From Planctomycetia bacterium (GTDB lineage Bacteria; Planctomycetota; UBA11346): a stretch of DNA of 6,829 nucleotides. The stretch spans positions 1 to 6,829 of the forward strand of contig SYDV01000259.1 in assembly GCA_005801395.1 (NCBI GenBank), given 5' to 3'. The notes under the pieces were generated by a model. The model was not told where the DNA came from, searched no databases, and was given only the letters and a program-made list of their open reading frames with translations. The position numbers were made by a program, and so were the translations under genes. Below are positions 1 through 5,739 of this stretch, in pieces; within the stretch, counting starts at the first letter, position 1; each line of letters opens with the position of its first letter.

Positions 1-223
1 ACATGACGACCGGTAAAACTATTCCTGCAAAAGGTACAGCTATACTCAGAAAGGAAGAAAGATGCAGTAGCATGGAAAAAGTAGGCTCATCCATTCCCCA
101 GTAACGTGCTGAAGATTTACCGTTGGCGCCTTCATCAGCCCAATTGCCCTTGGGATCGTGGTAATCCGCATTTAAGACTTTATCCACTTGATATCCCTCA
201 GGCATTTGTTTTTCGTAAGTCAT
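1..223 (-). CDS. DUF4870-like small membrane protein, N-terminal part (cut by window edge)
   Basis: Read on the minus strand from the ATG at 223-221, this frame stays open for 74 codons to the window edge, so the gene is partial at its 3' end. A GAGG Shine-Dalgarno core lies 8 bases before the ATG, which supports this start. The first 45 or so residues are hydrophilic (MTYEKQMPEGYQVDKV, then a DPKGNW segment). A hydrophobic segment follows from about residue 49, TFSMLLHLSSFLSIAVPFAG, then IVLPVV. The order HLSSFL, then VPFAGIVLP, matches the opening membrane helix of DUF4870 (Tic20-like) proteins as I know the family ('HLS...iP.lG.ilPl'). These are small multi-helix membrane proteins, often without an assigned role. 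The hydrophilic leader is longer than in minimal family members. Function unknown. The gene points away from the regulator at 347. The family call rests on about 25 residues, so it is moderate; that the ORF is real is more certain. Confidence 0.7.
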   Translation of the reverse strand, partial: MTYEKQMPEGYQVDKVLNADYHDPKGNWADEGANGKSSARYWGMDEPTFSMLLHLSSFLSIAVPFAGIVLPVVM

Positions 224-346
224 GTGAAGAACCTCGGATTAGATGGCTGAAAATACAATGCGTGCATATTGGCACTTGTACGTGAATGATGGTAGGCAGA
301 GTACAACTATTATTTAAGAAATCCTCACGAACATAAGGAAAAAAAT
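224..346. promoter_or_regulatory. Divergent intergenic region with inverted repeat TTGTAC/GTACAA
   Basis: This 123-base spacer separates two divergent genes and should hold both promoters. A 6-bp inverted repeat, TTGTAC at 276-281 and GTACAA at 301-306, has a 19-base spacer and could be an operator. A TACAAT (254-259) and a TATTAT (308-313) look like plus-strand -10 boxes, but neither has a convincing -35 box at 16-18 bases. No promoter is called firmly. If the downstream HTH protein regulates itself or its neighbour, its binding site should be here. Confidence 0.4.
335..339 (+). promoter_or_regulatory. Shine-Dalgarno supporting a TTG start
   Basis: AAGGA at 335-339 lies 7 bases before TTG at 347-349. 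The next possible in-frame start, GTG at 368-370, is preceded by an A/T-rich stretch with no comparable ribosome binding site. The unusual TTG start is therefore preferred. Confidence 0.7.
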
Positions 347-769
347 TTGAGAAATCTCATATTAAAAGTGGAGGAACGTCTAACCTATTTGCGTCAGACT
401 AAATGCGCAGAGTTAGCGAAAGCGATCGACAAAAATCATGCGACGGTTTCTCGAGATCGGGAGAATCTGGGGCAATGGCGGGCGGATGAGCTACTCATCA
501 TCGCTCGTGCGGATCCACATTTGCGTCACGCAATTATTGAGGCGATATCCCCTGGGCTAAAAAACGCAGAAAATCCTGATGTTTTTCGCACCGTTGTCGA
601 AGAACTTGGACAGATGGCGGCACTCAGCAAAACCATCAGTTTATCGATTGCCGATTCCAACATTGATGCCGACGAAGCGCGGATCATTCTGCAAGATGTT
701 CACCTGATGGTTGAGTTTATGAGTCAAACGTTGATTCCGGTATTGGAACGCACTCACAGAAAGCCTTAA
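347..769 (+). CDS. Putative HTH regulator resembling phage CP76-type CII
   Basis: A 140-residue, probably cytoplasmic, DNA-binding protein. Residues about 18-45 read as a helix-turn-helix: CAELAKAIDKN as the first helix, then HATVSRDRENLG as the recognition helix. The segment WRADELLIIARADPHLRHAI (44-63) follows. The C-terminal half (about 80-135) is all helical with the pattern 'ELGQM...SLSIADSNIDADEARIIL...L'. This order (HTH with a 'tL-NKLnP'-like turn, then a 'leaIta..gd.rll' segment, then an 'ELG...ADG.it..E' helical tail) is how I recall the phage regulatory protein CII family of CP76/P2-like elements. The match is by layout, not by a diagnostic motif. The start is TTG with a good Shine-Dalgarno. 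It stands alone, convergent with gltX and divergent from a small membrane protein gene, with no phage genes in view. It could be a prophage remnant or a host regulator that adopted the fold. Family assignment is tentative; the ORF itself is solid. Confidence 0.75.
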   Translation: MRNLILKVEERLTYLRQTKCAELAKAIDKNHATVSRDRENLGQWRADELLIIARADPHLRHAIIEAISPGLKNAENPDVFRTVVEELGQMAALSKTISLSIADSNIDADEARIILQDVHLMVEFMSQTLIPVLERTHRKP

Positions 770-774
770 CTCTA

Positions 775-809
775 TAATGGCACATAAGGTTTTAAATAAT
801 GTGTCATTA
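775..809. repeat. Imperfect 11-bp inverted repeat over a TATAAT box
   Basis: TAATGGCACAT (775-785) and ATGTGTCATTA (799-809) are reverse complements at 10 of 11 positions, the exception being a possible G-U pair, around a 13-base A/T-rich spacer. The left arm overlaps TATAAT at 773-778, a perfect -10 consensus, just after the stop codon at 767-769. No -35 box is found at 16-18 bases upstream. It could be a weak terminator for the regulator gene, since T-rich sequence follows, or an operator for an outward promoter. The symmetry is seen directly; the role is inferred. Confidence 0.5.
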
Positions 810-981
810 ATTGCTTGTTTGTGCGACATAATAAGAGGTCTGGCCTACAGCCCTCAATAGACGGTGGCAATATTCTTAAGGCGACTTTCGCTGGGCTCTT
901 TTGCTCTAGGCTCTTTTTATGCCGCGCCTTTGGCGATTTTAGCACTGATCTATTGAAATAGAGACCTACAGAAAGTTACTG

Positions 982-1018
982 AGAATGAAAATACCCATGG
1001 ATGCTAAGCACCCATGGG
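982..1018 (-). terminator. Rho-independent terminator of gltX
   Basis: CCCATGG (994-1000) and CCATGGG (1012-1018) form a 7-bp stem. The stem extends past one mismatch by TGC/GCA around a TAA loop. On the minus strand the hairpin is followed by TATTTTCATTC, a modest U-tract. It begins 26 bases after the gltX stop codon, the expected place for the end of that transcript. Confidence 0.7.
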
Positions 1019-1044
1019 CCATTTCCGTTTATTTCAATCGTTGC

Positions 1045-2535
1045 TTACCGCAACTTCTGCTGCGCCAGTCCCAGGCGTTCGATTACTTTTGCCTGCCCTA
1101 TCATGACCATGGTATCAAATAAGGGTGGGCTTTCTTTTTTACCGGTGACGGCGACGCGTAACAGCATGAAGAGGTTTTTGGGCGACCATAATTTAGCTTG
1201 AGCTTGTTGTTCGGGCGTAGCATCTGGGAGTACCGCTGAGCGGTCTTCCAATAATTTACGGATGAGGGCTTCTACACTCGGCACGTCCCACACCGCATTA
1301 TCTCCAGCGATATAGCGTTTAATGGCGGCTTGGGTATTTTCTAAGAGCATTTTTGATTGCGCTTTTTCCAGACCCTTCGGCACTAAATCGTCGGCGTGGT
1401 GACTGACAGCGTCGGCGTAAAAAGGCTCGCTTTGCCAAACGAAGTCACCGCCGAATGCCATGCGTTCTTTAAATAGTGGCAATAACTCATTAAAACGTTG
1501 ATCAATTGATTTATGCACCTCAGCGCGCATGCGTTCTGACGATAATTCGCGGAAGTACTGACCCTGCATGTGGCGCAATTTGGTCATGTCGAATACGGGG
1601 CCAGCGACATTGACGCGGTCGAGATCAAAGAAACGACACATTTCGTCGAGCGAGAATTTTTCGATGCCATCTGGATGCGAATGACCAAGCAGCGCGAGGA
1701 AGTTAAGCAGGGCTTCGCTCAAATACCCTTGGCTTTGATACCATTTCAACGAGGTTGGATTTTTACGCTTACTGATCTTCGATTTATCAGCATTACGTAA
1801 TAATCCGACATGGACATATTCAGGAGCCGTAAAGCCTAAATGTTCGTTGAGCCAAATATGCTTCGGCAAAGAGTTCAGCCATTCCTCGGCGCGAATCACA
1901 TGCGTGATGCCCATTAAATGATCATCAACCACTGCTGCTAAATGATAGGTCGGCCAACCATCGCTTTTCAGCAAGACTTGGTCATCGATTTCTTTCCACG
2001 CCTTGGCGGTGGCCTGTTTACGCAAACGATCTTTGTAAACAAATTCACCTTCAATCGGTGTTTTCATACGAATGACATAGGGTTCGCCATTAGCCGCGCG
2101 CGTTTTTGCCTCGGCCATATCAATACCGCGATGACGGCGATCGTACATGATCGGTTCATTATTAGCGCGTTGACGCGCCTTCATGGAATCGAGTTCACGC
2201 GCGGTGCAAAAACAATAATAGGCGTCGCCTTGATTCACTAATTGATCGGCGTAACGCTGATAAATTCCGGCTTTTACCCGATCACTTTGCACATATGGGC
2301 CATACGCGCCGCCGACATCGGGGCCTTCGTCATATTGCAAGCCAAGCCAACGTAAGCTGTCGTAAATTGCTTGCGCGGATTCCGGCGTACAACGTGTCTG
2401 GTCCGTGTCTTCAATTCGCAGGATGAATTTACCGCCGTGCTTTTTAGCAAAGGCATAATTCAGCAAACCAATATAAGCGGTACCGACATGTGGATCGCCG
2501 GTTGGTGAAGGCGCAATACGAACACGAACAGACAT
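1045..2535 (-). CDS. gltX: Glutamyl-tRNA synthetase
   Basis: Class I aminoacyl-tRNA synthetase of 496 residues that charges tRNA(Glu) with glutamate in the cytoplasm. The catalytic HIGH motif appears as HVGT (16-19) inside APSPTGDPHVGTAY. Next come RIEDTD (40-45), EGPDVGGAYGPY (70-81), the region VDDHLMGITHVIRAEEWL (203-220) and the KMSKS loop as KISKR (253-257) before KNPTS. The rest is the helical anticodon-binding part, ending VMIGQAKVIERLGL. The length agrees with the roughly 490-residue Pseudomonas-type GluRS, so the protein looks complete. The start is set by AGGAG 6 bases upstream and by homology; the frame is open for 21 codons further upstream, but they read as non-conserved leader. 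The zinc-binding region keeps CFC (108-110), but the second pair of ligands (Cys-x-His after 'YDGR' in E. coli) reads YDRRHRG, so the site is incomplete. The membrane protein gene lies 78 bases upstream in the same direction, and a terminator follows. Confidence 0.97.
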   Translation of the reverse strand: MSVRVRIAPSPTGDPHVGTAYIGLLNYAFAKKHGGKFILRIEDTDQTRCTPESAQAIYDSLRWLGLQYDEGPDVGGAYGPYVQSDRVKAGIYQRYADQLVNQGDAYYCFCTARELDSMKARQRANNEPIMYDRRHRGIDMAEAKTRAANGEPYVIRMKTPIEGEFVYKDRLRKQATAKAWKEIDDQVLLKSDGWPTYHLAAVVDDHLMGITHVIRAEEWLNSLPKHIWLNEHLGFTAPEYVHVGLLRNADKSKISKRKNPTSLKWYQSQGYLSEALLNFLALLGHSHPDGIEKFSLDEMCRFFDLDRVNVAGPVFDMTKLRHMQGQYFRELSSERMRAEVHKSIDQRFNELLPLFKERMAFGGDFVWQSEPFYADAVSHHADDLVPKGLEKAQSKMLLENTQAAIKRYIAGDNAVWDVPSVEALIRKLLEDRSAVLPDATPEQQAQAKLWSPKNLFMLLRVAVTGKKESPPLFDTMVMIGQAKVIERLGLAQQKLR

Positions 2536-2541
2536 GGCACA

Positions 2542-2546
2542 CTCCT
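2542..2546 (-). promoter_or_regulatory. Shine-Dalgarno deciding the gltX start
   Basis: AGGAG on the minus strand, 6 bases before the ATG at 2535-2533. It excludes the longer in-frame start at 2598, which would add 21 residues rich in Pro and Asn to a conserved N-terminus. Confidence 0.8.
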
Positions 2547-2613
2547 GGGGCGGGGGATCGTTGGGATTGAGCGCGATTTTCAAGGCGCGGTATGGCAAAG
2601 CGCAAATTTAAGT

Positions 2614-3579
2614 CTATTCAATCACCACATCGACGCGCGTGTCTAACGGCATCCAGTTGGGCAACCACACCGATTCTAAACCATCAATCAGCCCGTCATT
2701 TGCCGCTGTTTCTAACTGTTTGAGCAGCATGGGGCGCACATCGCCCAACACCGGAACGATGATTTCATCGGCTTCTGATTCCTCAATCCGCACCTGAATC
2801 GCCATGCGATAACCACCTGCCTGTGGCGTAAACGTAGTGGTCGCATGTCCAGCGAGGCGACGCACGATGACTTCGCGTTGGACGGTCCCGGCTTTTAAAA
2901 TGAGTGATCCTCGTGCTTCAACCCATAATCGTTTTGTCAGTGGAGGATCATTGATGGTGGTTACTTCGGTAATACGACCAGCAGTCACCACATACGTCAC
3001 GGACATAATCTTTTGGCCACCATACATAATATTAGTTTGACCATATTTGCGTAAAAATTCCGATAATTCGGCATGATTAATAAATACGCTCGTCGTCGGT
3101 GTTGGAGATAATCCACCTGCGATTACCTCCCAGACAAATGGCTGTGGCCGCAAAATGGGTAACTCTAAGGATCCCACCACCTGCTGTCCCGTGCGCACCA
3201 ACCAAGGCGGCATCCACAAGTCGGTCGCATGAGCTGCTATCGAACGCGCCCGGTCTGGAGTCACGATTACTTGGAGATCTGGACGATCACCGATCAACAA
3301 TTTGGTCGTCACGGTCGTGAGAGATACCGAACCATCCTTGAACGACTGCGTCCAGGGCAGCCGCGAACCGATCCACCACACGGCTAATGTCGGAGCCGCA
3401 ATCCACGTCATTAGGATCAAAACACCTAACAATAAAATACTGCCGCCTATGATACGTCGCCACCGACGTATCCGGGGCACAGGAGTGACGTCGGGCATGG
3501 TCCCATTCAATGGCAAGAGTCGCGTCCCGCTAGCCACGATTCGACCGCACTTACGCCAGAAACCTAGGGGAGGCCACAT
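2614..3579 (-). CDS. Unrecognised protein with one N-terminal membrane anchor
   Basis: I do not recognise this 321-residue protein. A basic N-terminal part (RIRRWRR at about 36-42) precedes one hydrophobic segment at about 43-71 (IIGGSILLLGVLILMTWIAA, then PTLAVWWIG). The remaining 250 residues are soluble-looking and rich in beta-forming Val, Thr and Ile, so the likely topology is a signal anchor with the bulk in the periplasm. No lipobox Cys and no catalytic motif are visible. Charged segments such as RIEESEADEIIVPVLGDVRP (265-284) lie near the C-terminus, which ends in LDTRVDVVIE. It could be a lipid- or envelope-related domain of the DUF1439/LmeA sort, but this is a guess from layout only. 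The ATG at 3579 has AAAGGA 6 bases upstream. The in-frame ATG at 3498 (294 residues, starting MPDVTPVPRIRR) has a weaker GGG-type site and is a real alternative. The longer frame up to 3891 overlaps fabH and is rejected. Confidence 0.75.
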   Translation of the reverse strand: MWPPLGFWRKCGRIVASGTRLLPLNGTMPDVTPVPRIRRWRRIIGGSILLLGVLILMTWIAAPTLAVWWIGSRLPWTQSFKDGSVSLTTVTTKLLIGDRPDLQVIVTPDRARSIAAHATDLWMPPWLVRTGQQVVGSLELPILRPQPFVWEVIAGGLSPTPTTSVFINHAELSEFLRKYGQTNIMYGGQKIMSVTYVVTAGRITEVTTINDPPLTKRLWVEARGSLILKAGTVQREVIVRRLAGHATTTFTPQAGGYRMAIQVRIEESEADEIIVPVLGDVRPMLLKQLETAANDGLIDGLESVWLPNWMPLDTRVDVVIE

Positions 3580-3585
3580 TGCTAT

Positions 3586-3591
3586 TCCTTT
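3586..3591 (-). promoter_or_regulatory. Shine-Dalgarno for the membrane-anchored protein
   Basis: AAAGGA on the minus strand, 6 bases before the ATG at 3579-3577. It is better than the site before the alternative start at 3498 and better than the AGG touching the ATG at 3597. Confidence 0.55.
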
Positions 3592-3637
3592 AGCCATCCT
3601 AGACTGCGCGCCCTGTAGCCAATCGGGCCCAAATTGT

Positions 3638-3642
3638 AGGAG
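3638..3642 (+). promoter_or_regulatory. Shine-Dalgarno deciding the fabH start
   Basis: AGGAG, 7 bases before ATG at 3650-3652. It fixes the FabH N-terminus (MPLPFRAQCVAVGSALPERR). The frame is open back to 3302, but those codons lie antisense to the neighbouring gene. Confidence 0.8.
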
Positions 3643-3649
3643 ATCGTCG

Positions 3650-4651
3650 ATGCCGTTACCGTTCCGTGCACAGTGTGTGGCGGTTGGTTCCGCCCTCCCT
3701 GAGCGCAGGCTAACCAACGCCGACCTCGAACGGATGGTTGATACCAAGGATGAGTGGATCGTCTCGCGCACTGGTATTCGCGAACGTCGTATCGCTGAAC
3801 CCGGTACCGGATTGTCGCAACTGGCGCTACCTGCAGCACGGCAATGTTTAGAGCGCGCTGGCGTCGATGCCAAAGATCTTGATGGTATCATAGTCGCAAC
3901 GATTTCCGGCGATCATGTGATGCCAACCACGGCAAATATTCTGCAACATCAATTAGGCGCCAATAAAGCATTTGGCTTTGACTTGCTCAATGCCTGTAAT
4001 GGTTTTGTGGCTGCATTATCAACCGCCGCCGCTTTTATTGAAAGCGGCCACTCAAAACGGATTTTAGTCGTCGGCGGTGATATTATGTCGACATTGATTG
4101 ATTATAAAGATCGTAATACCTGTATTTTATTTGGTGATGGCTGTGGCGCGGTGTTACTGGAAGCTGGGCCTGCCGATGGACCAGGGATTGTTGGATTTGA
4201 GTTACACAGCGACGGCAGCGGTGCTTCTGATTTATGCATTCCTTGTTCCGGTTCGGCCTTATTAGCGAGCCCAGATGTACTCGAACGTGGTGAACAGTTT
4301 GTTAAACAAAATGGTCGCACGGTATTTACCCACGCCATTCGCCGCATGAGTGAAGTGTGTGTGTCGTTGATGAAAACCCTACAACTCACTGTTAACGACA
4401 TTGATCTTTTGGTACCACATCAAGCCAATTTACGTATTATTGAACCCACAGCGCAACGACTCGGTTTGACCATGGACAAGGTCGTTATTAATATTGAACG
4501 AGTAGCCAATACGACCGCTGGCACTATTCCGCTGGCACTCGCTGACGCATTTGCTGATGGACGACTGAAACCAGGAACACGCATTATGCTCGCTGCGTTT
4601 GGCGGCGGACTGACTTGGGGGGCGCTGTATTTGACATGGGGACGAAAATGA
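3650..4651 (+). CDS. fabH: Beta-ketoacyl-ACP synthase III
   Basis: A 333-residue thiolase-fold enzyme that condenses an acyl-CoA primer with malonyl-ACP to start fatty acid synthesis. The Cys-His-Asn triad is intact: Cys116 in DLLNACNGF, His257 in VPHQANLRI and Asn287 in RVANTTAGTIPLAL. The N-terminal pattern DEWIVSRTGIRERRI (34-48) and the C-terminal FGGGLTWGALYL (317-328) are typical of FabH, and the length is normal. Aligned by eye to E. coli FabH, the segment after VATISGD reads HVMPTTAN, placing Met91 where E. coli has Phe87, the residue at the end of the primer pocket; this points to an altered acyl preference. It is the first gene of the operon, and its TGA overlaps the ATG of E1 alpha (ATGA at 4648-4651). 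That linkage suggests it takes its primer from the dehydrogenase encoded downstream. Whether it is the organism's only FabH or a second, specialised copy cannot be seen here. Confidence 0.95.
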   Translation: MPLPFRAQCVAVGSALPERRLTNADLERMVDTKDEWIVSRTGIRERRIAEPGTGLSQLALPAARQCLERAGVDAKDLDGIIVATISGDHVMPTTANILQHQLGANKAFGFDLLNACNGFVAALSTAAAFIESGHSKRILVVGGDIMSTLIDYKDRNTCILFGDGCGAVLLEAGPADGPGIVGFELHSDGSGASDLCIPCSGSALLASPDVLERGEQFVKQNGRTVFTHAIRRMSEVCVSLMKTLQLTVNDIDLLVPHQANLRIIEPTAQRLGLTMDKVVINIERVANTTAGTIPLALADAFADGRLKPGTRIMLAAFGGGLTWGALYLTWGRK

Positions 4652-5739
4652 GTTTTGTTGCCCGTCCAATTGATCATGCTTTATCCATGTTGGCTGCCAA
4701 AAAGCAGTACGCGACACCAGAACAACGCAAAGCTCATTTACGTTGGATGATGTTAGGTCGCGGTTTGGATGATCGATTAATCGCTTTATACCGTTCATCT
4801 TTAGTCATGGGCAATGTTTTTACCGGACATGGGCAAGAAGCTTTATCGGCCGCAATCGGCATGTTTTTGCGTCCACCAAAACCGGACACGCCTGGGGACG
4901 TTTTTGCTCCCCTTATTCGTGATACCGCCGGGCGTATTGCTTTTGGTGAGCCGTTAGAAGACGCCTTTCGCACCTATTTAGGTAAAGCAACCGGCCCAAT
5001 GCACGGTCGTGACGGAAATGTCCATCGCGGTGATTATAAGCGCGGAATATTACCCATGATTAGCCATTTAGGCGCCATGGTGCCAGTGGTCTGTGGATCC
5101 TTATTAGCCCGTCGCCTACGCGGCGAACCTGCTTCCGCCCGCACAGTTGGCGTAACGTGTATCGGTGACGGCGGCATGGCGACCGGCGCTCTGCACGAAG
5201 GCACTAACGTAATGGCAGTCGAAAAATTACCGATGGTGCTGGTGGTCGCTAATAACCAAGTGTCTTATTCTACGTTCAATGATCGCTCATTTGCCTGTGA
5301 CGATTTAGTGCGTCGCGCCGCCGGATACGGCATGCGTGGCGTGAGTATTGATGGTACCGACGCGGAAGCTTGTTTATGGGCAATTGGCGATGCGATTACC
5401 AGAGCACGTAATGACGAAGGTCCTCAAATGGTCGTCGCCACACTCATGCGTTTACAAGGTCATGGCACCCATGATGACGCCAGCTACATTCCTACGGAAT
5501 TAAAAGAGCGCTTTACGGACTGTTTAGAAAGTACTCCCAAACGGATGATTGAAGATGGCATTATTGATCAAGCTGGTGTTGACGAAATGTGGGCGTCCGT
5601 CAAAGAACAAATCTCAACCGCCTACGAAGCCATTCGCAATGACCCAACTCCTGACCCAAAAATGGAAGACTGGTCAGCTTTAAGCATGTCTGATTTAACT
5701 GAATTTCGCGGCTCCTTCAAATCTGGCGGTAAGCCATGA
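4648..5739 (+). CDS. 2-oxoacid dehydrogenase E1 component, alpha subunit
   Basis: A 363-residue thiamine diphosphate-binding subunit of a cytoplasmic 2-oxoacid dehydrogenase complex; with the beta subunit it decarboxylates the oxoacid and passes the acyl group to E2 lipoate. The cofactor motif is clear: GDG at 173-175 and NN at 202-203, with GALHEGTNVMAVEKLPMVLV between. Other family marks are GHGQEALSAAIG (60-71), LIRDTAGRIAFG (89-100) and HGRDGNVHRGD (119-129). The active-site loop reads LQGHGTHDDASYIP (269-282). This is closer in spacing to the 'HSTSDDSS' loop of branched-chain enzymes than to the 'GHSMSDP' loop of pyruvate enzymes, but carries His at the Ser position. The substrate is therefore unresolved, with branched-chain oxoacids favoured by the fabH linkage. 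The ATG overlaps the fabH stop; GGGGA lies 5 bases upstream. In-frame ATGs at 4615 and 4636 inside fabH are less likely. The gene overlaps the next by 4 bases. Confidence 0.93.
   Translation: MSFVARPIDHALSMLAAKKQYATPEQRKAHLRWMMLGRGLDDRLIALYRSSLVMGNVFTGHGQEALSAAIGMFLRPPKPDTPGDVFAPLIRDTAGRIAFGEPLEDAFRTYLGKATGPMHGRDGNVHRGDYKRGILPMISHLGAMVPVVCGSLLARRLRGEPASARTVGVTCIGDGGMATGALHEGTNVMAVEKLPMVLVVANNQVSYSTFNDRSFACDDLVRRAAGYGMRGVSIDGTDAEACLWAIGDAITRARNDEGPQMVVATLMRLQGHGTHDDASYIPTELKERFTDCLESTPKRMIEDGIIDQAGVDEMWASVKEQISTAYEAIRNDPTPDPKMEDWSALSMSDLTEFRGSFKSGGKP

Larger units (their letters stand above)
770..1044. other. Non-coding gap between convergent genes
   Basis: No convincing coding frame lies in these 275 bases. 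Besides the inverted repeat at 775-809 and the gltX terminator described separately, I see two copies of GGCTCTTTT (894-902 and 909-917, 15 bases apart). There is also a weak hairpin, CGCC-TTT-GGCG at 925-935 followed by ATTTT, and a short palindrome, TCTATT-GA-AATAGA at 949-962. AGGTCT near 836 pairs with AGACCT at 962-967, which could close a structure about 130 bases long. None of this matches a structured RNA that I recognise. Confidence 0.4.

Noticed and set aside
641..829. 62-residue minus-strand frame antisense to the regulator gene
   Set aside because: No Shine-Dalgarno before its ATG, mostly antisense to the better supported regulator gene, no recognisable domain.
811..832. Promoter-like TTGCTT (811-816) and CATAAT (827-832)
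   Set aside because: The spacer is only 10 bases, far below the 16-18 needed.
921..940. Hairpin CGCC-TTT-GGCG followed by ATTTT as a terminator
   Set aside because: A 4-bp stem is too weak to call; mentioned only as part of the non-coding gap.
1942..2241. 99-residue plus-strand frame inside gltX
   Set aside because: Shadow frame across conserved GluRS motifs, no ribosome binding site or domain.
3302..3649. Open frame extending fabH upstream by 116 codons
   Set aside because: It is antisense to the membrane-anchored protein gene, has no family similarity, and a clear AGGAG precedes the ATG at 3650 where FabH homology begins.
3580..3891. Open frame extending the membrane-anchored protein upstream to 3891
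   Set aside because: It overlaps the start of fabH on the other strand, reads as Ser/Arg-rich low-quality protein, and better starts with ribosome binding sites exist at 3579 or 3498.
4102..4401. 99-residue minus-strand frame inside fabH
   Set aside because: Shadow of the fabH reading frame; fabH has full motif support across the same bases.
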